A DNA stretch of 64,000 bases, taken from positions 2,049,880 to 2,113,879 of the forward strand of contig NZ_HG322951.1 in assembly GCF_000455325.1 (NCBI RefSeq), read 5' to 3'. The notes under the pieces are model-generated. The model did not search any database. It saw nothing but the letters and a program-made list of their open reading frames with translations, and had not been told where the DNA came from. Positions 45,436 to 53,960 of the stretch are shown here, piece by piece (the stretch's first letter is position 1; the number at the start of each line of letters is the position of its first letter). The position numbers and the translations under genes were made by a program. Source of the stretch: Mycolicibacterium septicum DSM 44393. GTDB taxonomy: Bacteria; Actinomycetota; Actinomycetes; Mycobacteriales; Mycobacteriaceae.

Positions 45436-45900
45436 CTAGACGCCGCCGGCGAACCCGTGTTGGCGCCATGCCTCATAAGCGGCGACGGCCGCGGCATTGG
45501 ACAGATTCAATGACCGCCTGCCGTCGAGCATCGGAATACGTACCTGCGCGGTGATATTCGGGTCGGCCAGAGTTTGTGCGTCCAGTCCGGTGGGTTCCGG
45601 GCCGAACATCAGCACATCTCCCGGCTGGTAGGCGATATCGGCGAACGAGGTCGACGCGTGGGCGGTGAATGCGTAGACCCGGGCCGGCATCAACGCGCGC
45701 CACGCGGCCGCCAGGTCGGCGTGCACGGTCACCGATGCCAGGTCGTGGTAGTCGAGGCCGGCCCGGCGCAGCTTGGGTTCGGACAGATCGAAGCCCAGGG
45801 GCTCGACCAGATGCAGCTCGCACCCGGTACCTGCCACCATCCTGATCGCATTGCCGGTGTTGGGTGCGATGCGGGGAGAAAAGAACAACACCCGGAACAT
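45436..45900 (-). CDS. trmL: SpoU-family tRNA (cytidine/uridine-34-2'-O-)-methyltransferase, TrmL-like
   Basis: The 154-residue product is a minimal SPOUT methyltransferase. N-terminal MFRVLFFSPRIAPNTGNAIR holds the catalytic Asn-Thr-Gly-Asn motif. LMFGPEPTGL and the knot segment IPMLDGRRSLNLSNAAAVAAYE bind S-adenosylmethionine. Length and motifs fit TrmL, which methylates ribose 34 in the anticodon of certain tRNA-Leu. Position matches Rv3366. ATG 45900 is used; longer frames reach 46035 but are not supported by family length. Confidence 0.88.
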   Translation of the reverse strand: MFRVLFFSPRIAPNTGNAIRMVAGTGCELHLVEPLGFDLSEPKLRRAGLDYHDLASVTVHADLAAAWRALMPARVYAFTAHASTSFADIAYQPGDVLMFGPEPTGLDAQTLADPNITAQVRIPMLDGRRSLNLSNAAAVAAYEAWRQHGFAGGV

Positions 45901-46230
45901 CCGACGATGATCGTACGAACGCCCGCCCGGGGGCGAATCGGGATGTAATTGAGGTCCGAATCGGCACGCGGAATAGAAGTGGAAATCGGCACGCGATTCG
46001 GCAAGGACAGCGCTGTTTGCTCGATTACCACACAACTGCGCTACGGCTCGGTCACGAACTCTGTCTGTTCAGTAAGAATTGTGGAAACGCTCGCGAGCTG
46101 CTGTCATACTCGTGCAATTGCCAAGGCGTTTGACGCCCGCCCCAGCGTGGGCGGAAACAGCAGGAAGTCTTATGAATCACGCCCCACGAGTAAATTGCGG
46201 CCACGCAGCCGGTAGTGCGGTTGGGCGCCG
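45901..46230. other. Divergent intergenic region, trmL / histidine kinase operon
   Basis: This 330-base region has no credible gene. It is less GC-rich than its surroundings. A 12-bp direct repeat, AATCGGCACGCG, occurs at 45959-45970 and 45984-45995 (25 bp apart). A small hairpin (CCGCCC/GGGCGG) lies at 46137-46154, in the probable leader of the kinase operon. I cannot assign a regulator. Confidence 0.5.
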
Positions 46231-49230
46231 ATGACTGCCTTCACGCAGCTGAAACAGGCTGACGGCACCCTCGTCGAATTCTCCCCAGCACCATCGGCTC
46301 CGGCCAAGCGCCCCTCGCGCTGGTCACCGGCCAACTGGCCGGTCAGTCGGAAAGTCCTCGCCATTGTCGTCGTGCCGTTGATCCTGGCGGCGACGTTCGG
46401 TGGCTTGCGCATCTATGCCAGTGCCAGTGCTGCCGGAGATCTGCGGTTGGCCGCCGATCGCGCCGAAGTGATTCCCGACGTCGACCGCTATATGGCGGCG
46501 ATGGAGGGTGTCCTCATTGCAGCTACCGAAGGTGGCGACGGACAGTCTGCGATGTCCACGTTCAATGAGCGCAAATCCGATTTGCAGCAACGGGTAGAAG
46601 CCACCGATGTGTCCGAGGATGTCGGTCAGGCCATCACCGGCCTTCTCGGCAAGGGGCAGCAGCTCGTCGACGCGGTGATGTCCGATTCGATCGATCTGCG
46701 GCAGCGCATTCTTGATTACGGCCCGCTGCTGCTGACCGGGGAAGCCGCGATCACCGGCTCGGTGCACAGCACACAGCTGACGGTTCAGGCCCAGGTTGAG
46801 GCGCTGGCCCGCGCGGTCGGTGCCCGCGGGCAGATGGCGATCCAGCGGATGCTGGTCAACCGGGGCGGCGACGAACCGGAGCCGCTGCTGCGCACCTCGA
46901 TGATCACGATGGCCGGAACCGAGCCGTCCACCGTCGCCGCGCTGACGAAGGTGCTCGGAGGTGGCTCCGAGGAGGCGGCGACGCTTCGGGCCGAGATGGT
47001 CAAGCGCATGGCGATGATGTCGAATCCCGGCATTCCGCTGGTCGGTAATCCGGACATGCTGGCCTCGCTCGAGGCGACCAACAAGATCGCCGGACAGATC
47101 GTCGACGACACCACCGCGTCCATTCCGGCCGCCGTGGAGGCCCAGGCCAACGATGCCCGCAACGACGCGATCCGGGACGCCATCCTGGTGGCGACCGCGA
47201 TCGTCAGCGCCATGGTCATCGTGTTGTTGGTGGCCCGCTCACTGGTGCGCCCGCTGCGGACGCTGCGCGACAGCGCGCTCAAGGTTGCGCACCAGGACCT
47301 GGCCAAGGAGATCGAACGGGTCCGCGCCGGCGGCGAGTTGGTGCCGGTCACCCCGATCCCGGTGCAGACCACCGAAGAGGTCGGTCAGGTGGCCCATGCC
47401 GTCGACGAGCTGCACGAGCAGGCGGTGTTCCTCGCCGGGGAACAGGCTCAGCTGCAGTTGCAGGTCTCGGACATGTTCGAGACGCTGTCGCGGCGCAGCC
47501 GCTCACTCGTCGACCAGCAGTTGTCGCTCATCGATCAGCTGGAGCGCAACGAGGACGACCCGGAACGCCTGGAGAGCCTGTTCCGGCTCGACCACCTGGC
47601 GGCCCGTATGCGCCGGAACGGCGCGAACCTGCTGGTGCTGTCCGGATCCAAGCTGGCGCGCGAGCACAGCCGTCCGGTGCCGCTGGCGACCGTGATCAAT
47701 GCCGCCGCTTCTGAGGTGGAGGACTACACCCGTGTCGTCACCGCGTCGGTGGCCGACGTCGAGATCACCGGCACGGCGGCAGGCGACCTGATCCACCTCC
47801 TGGCCGAGCTGCTCGACAATGCACTGCGCTACTCGCCGCCGATCTCGCAGGTGCGGGTGTCGGCCGTGCACGCGGCCAAGGGCGCGTTGGTGATCGAGGT
47901 GAGCGATGTCGGCCTGGGTATGACCGAGGCCGATCTGCGGGTCGCCAACACCCGTCTGCAGTCCGGCGGCGAGGTCAATCCCTACACCGCGCGTCACATG
48001 GGTCTGTTCGTGGTCGGGCGGCTGGCCACCCAGCACGGGCTGGTGGTGCGGCTGCGCAGCACCGTCGCCGAAGAGCCGAGCTCGGGCACCACGGCAGGGG
48101 TGTACATCCCGGCCACGCTGCTGGCCCGCGACGGCGGCGACTCGGTCGACGACCTTCCGTACGGCAGGCCCGTCGACGCGCATGCCGGGATCGCAACGGC
48201 GTTGTCGCTGGACGCCGATCCTGCCGATGCGTCGGTGTTCGGATCCGGCGCCGACGAGCCCCACCTCAACGGTGCGGACATGCCGTTCGACCTGCTGCCG
48301 CAGCGCAGTCCGGGTGCCAGTGGCATCTCGGAGCTGCCGGGCACGCTCGCCCCGCAACCGGAGGAGGCTGCCGAGGCGCAGGCCGAGGAGCCCGCGGACG
48401 AGCCGGTGGGTGAGTGGCCGCAGCAGTGGCCGGTGCACACCGAGGAGAGTGCGGCCCTGGCCAAGGGGGAAATCGCGGGAGCTGCCGACACGGCAGCCAC
48501 CGACGAGGCGACCGACGATGTGGAGGCCGGACGTCAGACGCCCACCAACACCTCATCGTTCTTCGCGTCCCGAGGGCAGGCGGCCACCAACGGTGTCAAC
48601 GGTGCCGCGGGCCTCAACGGTCTGAACGGTCACGGCGACCTCAATGGGGCAAGTGAGCTCAACGGTCACAGCGGCCTCAATGGCGTCAACGGTCTAAACG
48701 GTCTCAATGGTGCGGCTCATCAGGTCGAGCACGCACCCGAGGAACCGGTCGAACCCGCCGCGGCCCAGGACGACAACCCCGATGTCGAGGGCGACTCGAT
48801 CTATCAGTCGATGGTCTCGGAATTCGAGATCGATCCGACGACCCACGTGCGCAGCGCCGACCTGGACTGGAAGACGGTCTGGGAGAAGGGCTGGTCGGTG
48901 GCCGCCGCGGCGCAGGATGCGCCCGTCGAGCAGCACACCGAGGAAGGCCTGCCCATGCGTACGCCGGGTGCCCGCCTGGTGCCGGGTGGTGTTGCCGCGG
49001 CCGTGGGGGTGGCCGGTGAGTCCAACGGCCGTCACCGCAACGGTGGAGTACACCGTAACGACGACAGCGTCGAGACGGTAGCATCGGCAGACGAACCTGA
49101 CAGCGGCATGTTCGCGGCGTTCAAACCGCGTGACCCCGAGGCTGTCCGTACGAGCACCAGCAACCTTTTCGGAGGCGTGCACGCCGGACGATCGCATGCC
49201 CGTGAGACCAGAGGAACCGATAACGAATGA
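46231..49230 (+). CDS. Nitrate/nitrite-sensor-type histidine kinase-like protein (Rv3365c-like)
   Basis: The 999-residue protein has membrane helix 1 near residues 40-60, an extracytoplasmic sensor to about 310, and helix 2 near 315-337. A HAMP-like linker, a phosphoacceptor-like helix ([15 protein letters not shown]) and a HATPase domain follow, with N-box [14 protein letters not shown] and G-box DVGLGM. The C-terminal 300 residues are disordered, with an Asn-Gly-rich block of LNG and VNG units at about residues 788-830. It heads the conserved operon kinase-roadblock-DUF742-GTPase-mfpA, the actinobacterial conservon layout. No response regulator is adjacent, so output is probably through the GTPase. 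Confidence 0.88.
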   Translation: MTAFTQLKQADGTLVEFSPAPSAPAKRPSRWSPANWPVSRKVLAIVVVPLILAATFGGLRIYASASAAGDLRLAADRAEVIPDVDRYMAAMEGVLIAATEGGDGQSAMSTFNERKSDLQQRVEATDVSEDVGQAITGLLGKGQQLVDAVMSDSIDLRQRILDYGPLLLTGEAAITGSVHSTQLTVQAQVEALARAVGARGQMAIQRMLVNRGGDEPEPLLRTSMITMAGTEPSTVAALTKVLGGGSEEAATLRAEMVKRMAMMSNPGIPLVGNPDMLASLEATNKIAGQIVDDTTASIPAAVEAQANDARNDAIRDAILVATAIVSAMVIVLLVARSLVRPLRTLRDSALKVAHQDLAKEIERVRAGGELVPVTPIPVQTTEEVGQVAHAVDELHEQAVFLAGEQAQLQLQVSDMFETLSRRSRSLVDQQLSLIDQLERNEDDPERLESLFRLDHLAARMRRNGANLLVLSGSKLAREHSRPVPLATVINAAASEVEDYTRVVTASVADVEITGTAAGDLIHLLAELLDNALRYSPPISQVRVSAVHAAKGALVIEVSDVGLGMTEADLRVANTRLQSGGEVNPYTARHMGLFVVGRLATQHGLVVRLRSTVAEEPSSGTTAGVYIPATLLARDGGDSVDDLPYGRPVDAHAGIATALSLDADPADASVFGSGADEPHLNGADMPFDLLPQRSPGASGISELPGTLAPQPEEAAEAQAEEPADEPVGEWPQQWPVHTEESAALAKGEIAGAADTAATDEATDDVEAGRQTPTNTSSFFASRGQAATNGVNGAAGLNGLNGHGDLNGASELNGHSGLNGVNGLNGLNGAAHQVEHAPEEPVEPAAAQDDNPDVEGDSIYQSMVSEFEIDPTTHVRSADLDWKTVWEKGWSVAAAAQDAPVEQHTEEGLPMRTPGARLVPGGVAAAVGVAGESNGRHRNGGVHRNDDSVETVASADEPDSGMFAAFKPRDPEAVRTSTSNLFGGVHAGRSHARETRGTDNE
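48591..48720 (+). repeat. Short in-gene repeats encoding LNG/VNG units
   Basis: Within the kinase gene, repeats of CTCAAYGG, GTCAACGG and GTCTGAACGG encode about ten L/V-N-G triplets separated by one to five residues. The tract is in frame and likely to vary in length between strains by slippage. Confidence 0.8.
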
Positions 49231-49634
49231 CCCGTCCGACGCAGCGCGACTCCCTGGACTGGCTCGTGTCCAAGTTCGCCCGCGAGGTATCCGGGGTGTC
49301 CCACGCGGTGCTGGTTTCGGCCGACGGACTGCTGATGGCTGCCAGCGAACACATGCCGATCGAGCGGGCCGACCAGTTGGCCGCCGTCTCCTCCGGACTG
49401 GCGAGCCTGGCCACCGGAGCCTCCCAGCTGTTCAACGGCGGCCACGTGATGCAGTCGGTGGTCGAGATGGAGAACGGCTACCTGCTGTTGATGCGGGTGG
49501 GTGACGGGTCCAACCTGGCCACGCTGACCGCCCCGTCGTGTGACATCGGCCAGGTCGGCTACGAGATGGCCATCTTGGTCGAGCGGGTCGGCGCGGTGGT
49601 GCAGTCTTCGCGCCGCACACCGCAACCGTCCTGA
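49227..49634 (+). CDS. Roadblock/LC7 domain protein (Rv3364c-like)
   Basis: The 135-residue protein is one roadblock/LC7 domain: [30 protein letters not shown] is typical of the N-terminal helix and first strands. In conservons such proteins bind the partner GTPase, in the manner of MglB. Its ATG overlaps the kinase stop by 4 bases. It should link the kinase to the downstream GTPase. Confidence 0.9.
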   Translation: MTRPTQRDSLDWLVSKFAREVSGVSHAVLVSADGLLMAASEHMPIERADQLAAVSSGLASLATGASQLFNGGHVMQSVVEMENGYLLLMRVGDGSNLATLTAPSCDIGQVGYEMAILVERVGAVVQSSRRTPQPS

Positions 49635-49667
49635 GTCCCCGCCCCTTCTGCCCTTCGCGAGGTGCCT

Positions 49668-50033
49668 GTGGACGAACCGGAAACTACTGACCGTCCGAGT
49701 CTGGTGCGGCCGTACACGCTGACGGCCGGCCGCACCGACTCGCGCGTGCACCTTCCGCTGGAAGCACCGATACAAAAAACCGACACGACACGTGAACCGC
49801 GCTGGACTGGGCACGATGTGCGCGCACAGATCGTAGAGTTGTGCACCGGCAGTCCTTCGGTTGCCGAAATTGCCGCTCATTTATCTCTCCCGCTCGGCGT
49901 GGCGCGCGTGCTGATCGGGGACTTGGTGACGCAGGGTTATCTACGGGTGGAAGCCACCCTTGATGACTCGGCTAGCTTCGACGAACGCCGCGAATTGATT
50001 GGAAGGACCCTGCGTGGCCTACGAGCACTCTGA
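49668..50033 (+). CDS. DUF742 protein (Rv3363c-like)
   Basis: The product of about 121 residues is the DUF742 member of the conservon. RPSLVRPYTLTAGRT at the N-terminus and AEIAAHLSLPLGVARVLIGDLVTQGYL near the middle are the family hallmarks; the latter looks like a winged helix. GTG 49668 has CGAGG five bases upstream; GTG 49662 is two codons earlier and possible. The gene overlaps the next by 20 bases. Confidence 0.88.
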   Translation: MDEPETTDRPSLVRPYTLTAGRTDSRVHLPLEAPIQKTDTTREPRWTGHDVRAQIVELCTGSPSVAEIAAHLSLPLGVARVLIGDLVTQGYLRVEATLDDSASFDERRELIGRTLRGLRAL

Positions 50034-50625
50034 ACCCCGCTCGGCCTCCGGCGGTGGCGCCCCCCGACGTGGGGCCGCCTCGACGAAGATCGTTATTTCT
50101 GGCGGGTTCGGGGCAGGGAAGACGACATTCGTCGGCGCGGTCTCCGAGATCATGCCGCTGCGCACAGAAGCGTTGGTCACCAACGTGTCTGAGGGCGTCG
50201 ACGCCCTGGACGGCACCCCGGACAAGCGCACCACCACGGTAGCGATGGACTTCGGCCGGATCACGCTGGACGAGGATCTGGTGCTGTACCTGTTCGGCAC
50301 ACCCGGGCAGCGCCGGTTCTGGTTCATGTGGGACGACCTGGTCCGTGGCGCCATCGGTGCGATCATCCTGGTCGACGTGCGCCGCCTGCAGGACAGCTTC
50401 GCCGCGGTCGACTTCTTCGAGGCGCGCAAGTTGCCCTTCATCGTCGCGGTCAACGAGTTCGACGATGCGCCAAAGCATCCCACTCAGGCGGTGCGCAAGG
50501 CCCTGGCGCTGCCGGAGCATATCCCGGTGGTGGCCGTGGACGCCCGCGATCGCAACTCGGCCAAGGCCGCGCTGATCGCGGTCACCGAGTACTCGCTGAG
50601 CACGCTTTCCGCGTTGCCTGGCTGA
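50014..50625 (+). CDS. Conservon small GTPase (Rv3362c/MfpB-like)
   Basis: The 203-residue protein has the P-loop GGFGAGKTT, a switch region with DFGRITL and LFGTPGQRRFWFMW (equivalent of D-x-x-G), and NEFD for guanine recognition. It belongs to the MglA/Rab-like GTPases of actinobacterial conservons. GTG 50014 follows GGAAGGA and overlaps the DUF742 gene. In mycobacteria this GTPase has been tied to MfpA, encoded directly downstream, in its effect on gyrase and quinolone response. The basis for that link is literature knowledge; the sequence shows only the adjacency. Confidence 0.9.
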   Translation: MAYEHSEPRSASGGGAPRRGAASTKIVISGGFGAGKTTFVGAVSEIMPLRTEALVTNVSEGVDALDGTPDKRTTTVAMDFGRITLDEDLVLYLFGTPGQRRFWFMWDDLVRGAIGAIILVDVRRLQDSFAAVDFFEARKLPFIVAVNEFDDAPKHPTQAVRKALALPEHIPVVAVDARDRNSAKAALIAVTEYSLSTLSALPG

Positions 50626-50628
50626 GGC

Positions 50629-51192
50629 GTGGTAGCTGACGAAACCGCCTGGGCGGACAGGGAATTCACAGGTCACGATTTCCGTGAGGAAGACCTGAGC
50701 CGGTTGCGCACCGAGCGTGTGGTGTTCACCGAGTGCGACTTCAGCGGTGTGGACATGTCCGAGTCGCAGCATTTCGGCTCGGCGTTCCGCAACTGCACGT
50801 TTCGCCGCGCCACGCTGTGGCACAGTGCGTTCACCAACTGCAGCCTGCTGGGATCGGTGTTCACCGAGTGCCGGCTGCGGCCCATCAAGATCGTGGAGTC
50901 GGACCTGACCCTGGCGGTGCTCGGCGGCTGCGACCTGCGCGGCGTCGACCTGTCGGACTGCCGGATGCGCGAGGCCAGCCTGGTCGGGGTGGACCTGCGC
51001 AAGGCGGTGCTACGGCAGGCGGACCTGACGGGGGCACGGGTGCAGGACGCCAAGCTCGACGAGGCCGATCTGCGCGGCGCCCGCGTCGACCCCACCTTCT
51101 GGACCACCGCGAAGCTGCGCGGCGCCAAGATCGACATCGCACAGGCGCTGGCCTACTCGGCCGCGCACGGTCTCGACGTCCACGGCGGATAA
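50629..51192 (+). CDS. mfpA: Pentapeptide-repeat protein MfpA
   Basis: The 187-residue product is built of tandem A(D/N)LXX-type pentapeptides, for example CDFSG VDMSE and ADLTG ARVQD AKLDE ADLRG. These form the right-handed quadrilateral beta-helix that mimics DNA. MfpA binds DNA gyrase and raises fluoroquinolone tolerance. GTG 50629 comes 3 bases after the GTPase stop. A strong hairpin (51205-51234) ends the operon. Confidence 0.94.
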   Translation: MVADETAWADREFTGHDFREEDLSRLRTERVVFTECDFSGVDMSESQHFGSAFRNCTFRRATLWHSAFTNCSLLGSVFTECRLRPIKIVESDLTLAVLGGCDLRGVDLSDCRMREASLVGVDLRKAVLRQADLTGARVQDAKLDEADLRGARVDPTFWTTAKLRGAKIDIAQALAYSAAHGLDVHGG

Positions 51193-51204
51193 CCCCTTCC
51201 TGCC

Positions 51205-51234
51205 GAGCAGTCTCCCGCTTGCGGGGGACTGCTC
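51205..51234. terminator. Hairpin between mfpA and the ABC exporter
   Basis: GAGCAGTCTCCCGC pairs with GCGGGGGACTGCTC over 14 bp with one wobble pair around a 2-base TT centre. It lies between two convergent stops and can serve both. Confidence 0.82.
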
Positions 51235-51244
51235 ACGGGAGGAC

Positions 51245-53893
51245 TCAGCCGGCCTTGAGGCGGATCCGCCAGCGAACGAATCCGGTGTAGATGATGCAGA
51301 GCAGCAACAGGATGCCGATGTTGATCAGCCACACCGTCGGGGTGTGCTTCCAATGCGAATCGGCGGGCAGCAGCGGCGGCGGCACCAGGCGGGTCAGGTC
51401 GATGGTCGACGCCGAGGACGCGAAGCCCCAGCGTGCCGGGGTGATCCAGGACAGCTGATCGAGCACCACGCGGTCGGTCACCGGGATCATGCCGCCGGAG
51501 AACACCAGCTGACTCATCACGGTCACCACCAGCAGCGGCATGATCTGCTCGGCCGAGCGGGCCAGCGCCGACAGGGCCAGGCCCACCATCGCCGAGGCCA
51601 CACACGTCATCGAGATGTCGATGAACAACTCCAGGTTGCGGCCGCCGATGAAGGCCCCGCTGTCGACAGCGCCCGGGCCCCAGCCCTTTCCGACGATCGT
51701 GATCACTGTGACGATGGCCGACTGGACCACCGCGAACACTGCGAAGACCGCGATCTTCGCCAGTAGGTAGGCCGTCGTCGACAGACCGACCGCCTGCTCG
51801 CGACGGAAGATCGCCTGCTCGCCGATCAGCGCCCGGATGGTCAGCGCGGTGCCCATGAAGATCGCACCCACGTTGAGCATCACCAGGATCTGGCCCGGTT
51901 CGTTGGGTGCCTCGCCGCCCTGGACGGCAGGCACGGGCAGACCGAACCCGACATCACCGGGCACCGACAGCGACAGCACGCCCATGATGAACGGCAGCAT
52001 CAGCAGGAACGCGGTGTAGCCGCGGTCGGACACGATCAGCCGGACCTGCCGGCGGGCGATCGTGGAGAGCTGCCGGAACAGGCTGGTCTTGGCCGGCTCG
52101 CCCAGGTCGCCGGGCTGTGCCGACGACGGTTCGGCTGCCGGGGCCGGGCCGGTCCGAGCCAGATACTTGCGGTGGGCTTCGGCCGGATCGCCCGCGACGC
52201 TGCTGAAGATGTCGGCCCAGTTGGTGGTGCCGAGTTCGGGTCCGATCTGGTCGGGCGGTCCGCAGAAGGCGGTCTTGCCGCCGGGGGCCAGCAGCAGCAC
52301 CTGATCGCACACGTCGAGGTAGGTCAGCGAGTGCGTGACGACCAGCACCACGCGGCCGGCGTCGGCCAGCTGGCGCAGCATCGTCATCACCTGACGGTCG
52401 AGCGCCGGGTCCAGGCCCGAGGTGGGCTCGTCGAGGATCAGCAGCGACGGGCCGGTCAGCAGTTCGAGGGCGACCGAGGCACGCTTGCGCTGCCCGCCGG
52501 ACAGCTTGTCGACGCGGGTGTCGAGGTGCTTGGTCATCTCGAGTTCCTCGAGCACCTGCATGACGACCTGTTCGCGGTCTTCCTTGGTGGTGTCGGGCGG
52601 CAGCCGCAGTTCGGCGGCGTACATCAGCGCCTGCCGGACGGTGAGCTGACCGTGCACCACGTCGTCCTGCGGGACCATGCCGATCCGGGAACGCAGCGAG
52701 GCGTACTCGGCGTGGACGTCGTGACCCTCGAACGTGATGGTGCCGGTCGTCGGATGGGTGTAGCCGGCGACCTGTTTGGCGAACGTCGACTTGCCGGCAC
52801 CCGACGGGCCGATCACCGCGGTGAGCGTCCCGGGCCGGGCATCGACGGAGATGTTGTCGAGCAGCGTCTTGTTGCCCTCGATCGTCCACGTCAGGCCCCG
52901 CACCTCGAGGCCGCCGGTGCGGGTGTCGGCTTCGGTCTCGCTGCGCCGGACCAGGGTCCCGCCGCTGAACACCAGGTCGACGTTGCCGATGGTGACCACG
53001 TCACCGTCGTGCAGGATCGCGCTGTCCACCCGCGCGCCGTTGACGAAGGTGCCGTTGATGCTGCGCTCGTCGCGGATCTCGGTGCCGCCGGTCAGCGGGA
53101 TCAACGTGGCGTGGTGGCGTGAGGCCAGCACGTCGGGGATGACGATGTCGTTGTCGGTCGCGCGGCCGATCTTCACCGCTCCCGCGGGCGCCGGGGACGT
53201 GCGACCGGGCCGCAGGATCTTCATCATGCTGGTCGCGATGTTGCCGCCGGCCTCGCTGCTGCCGCGGTCCGAGGTGGCGGCGGGCGCCATCGAAGTCGCT
53301 GCCTGGGACGGGTTCGCCGGGGCCGGGGTGCGAACCGGTTGCGACTGGTACGCCTGGGGGCCGCTGGGATATCCCGACTGCGGTCCGCTCGGGTAGCCAC
53401 CCTGAGGACCGCTCGGATACCCGGTCGGCGGGGTCGGGTAGCGCGGCTGCGGGCCGGACGAGTAACCGGGGCGCTGGGCGGCCGGCGGCTGACCGTACTG
53501 CTGACGCCCGGGGGGCGCCGCCTGCGTGGGCCACGCACCGCTGGGCCGGTTCCCGATGGGTACCGCGGCGGTCGGTGTCCGGCCGACGGAGCCCTGGTGA
53601 CGTCCGACCTCGAAGGTCACCTGTGGTCCGTCCGGGTTGCCGATGTTGACGACCTGGCCGTCGCGGATGTCGATCGAGGGCACCCGGCGGCCGTTGGCGT
53701 ACATGCCGTTGAGGCTGCCGTTGTCGATCGCGATCCATCGACCTTGGTCGAAGCGCAGCACCAGGTGGGCACGCGAGATCAGCGGGTGGGCGATGCGGAC
53801 GTCGGCGCGGAGGTCTCGGCCGATGACGACATCGTTGCCCGGGGCAAAGGTACGGGTCGATCCGTCGTAACGAACGGTCAGCGCAGGGCTCAT
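51245..53893 (-). CDS. FHA-domain ABC exporter (Rv1747-like)
   Basis: The 882-residue protein fuses two FHA domains (about residues 20-95 and 235-305) to an ABCG-type exporter. FHA 1 has IGRDLRADVRI, ISRAHLVLR and NGSLNGMYANG, and FHA 2 has IGRATDNDIVI, ASRHHATLI and RSINGTFVNG. The ATPase has GPSGAGKST and LSGGQRKR, and six membrane helices occupy the last 260 residues. The linker between FHA domains is Gly/Pro/Tyr/Gln-rich with YPSGPQ repeats. The M. tuberculosis homologue Rv1747 is phosphorylated by PknF in its linker and is thought to export glycolipids. ATG 53893 is used. Confidence 0.9.
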   Translation of the reverse strand: MSPALTVRYDGSTRTFAPGNDVVIGRDLRADVRIAHPLISRAHLVLRFDQGRWIAIDNGSLNGMYANGRRVPSIDIRDGQVVNIGNPDGPQVTFEVGRHQGSVGRTPTAAVPIGNRPSGAWPTQAAPPGRQQYGQPPAAQRPGYSSGPQPRYPTPPTGYPSGPQGGYPSGPQSGYPSGPQAYQSQPVRTPAPANPSQAATSMAPAATSDRGSSEAGGNIATSMMKILRPGRTSPAPAGAVKIGRATDNDIVIPDVLASRHHATLIPLTGGTEIRDERSINGTFVNGARVDSAILHDGDVVTIGNVDLVFSGGTLVRRSETEADTRTGGLEVRGLTWTIEGNKTLLDNISVDARPGTLTAVIGPSGAGKSTFAKQVAGYTHPTTGTITFEGHDVHAEYASLRSRIGMVPQDDVVHGQLTVRQALMYAAELRLPPDTTKEDREQVVMQVLEELEMTKHLDTRVDKLSGGQRKRASVALELLTGPSLLILDEPTSGLDPALDRQVMTMLRQLADAGRVVLVVTHSLTYLDVCDQVLLLAPGGKTAFCGPPDQIGPELGTTNWADIFSSVAGDPAEAHRKYLARTGPAPAAEPSSAQPGDLGEPAKTSLFRQLSTIARRQVRLIVSDRGYTAFLLMLPFIMGVLSLSVPGDVGFGLPVPAVQGGEAPNEPGQILVMLNVGAIFMGTALTIRALIGEQAIFRREQAVGLSTTAYLLAKIAVFAVFAVVQSAIVTVITIVGKGWGPGAVDSGAFIGGRNLELFIDISMTCVASAMVGLALSALARSAEQIMPLLVVTVMSQLVFSGGMIPVTDRVVLDQLSWITPARWGFASSASTIDLTRLVPPPLLPADSHWKHTPTVWLINIGILLLLCIIYTGFVRWRIRLKAG

Positions 53894-53960
53894 CGCGCTC
53901 AACTCTATCTGTACTTTTCACCGGGGCTGGGCCGTTGCGGGGGTGTCGCGGCGTGTGACT

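Noticed and set aside
48591..48720. Repeat tract considered as a CRISPR-like array
   Set aside because: Units are 9-15 bases, in frame and coding, without constant-length spacers or cas genes.
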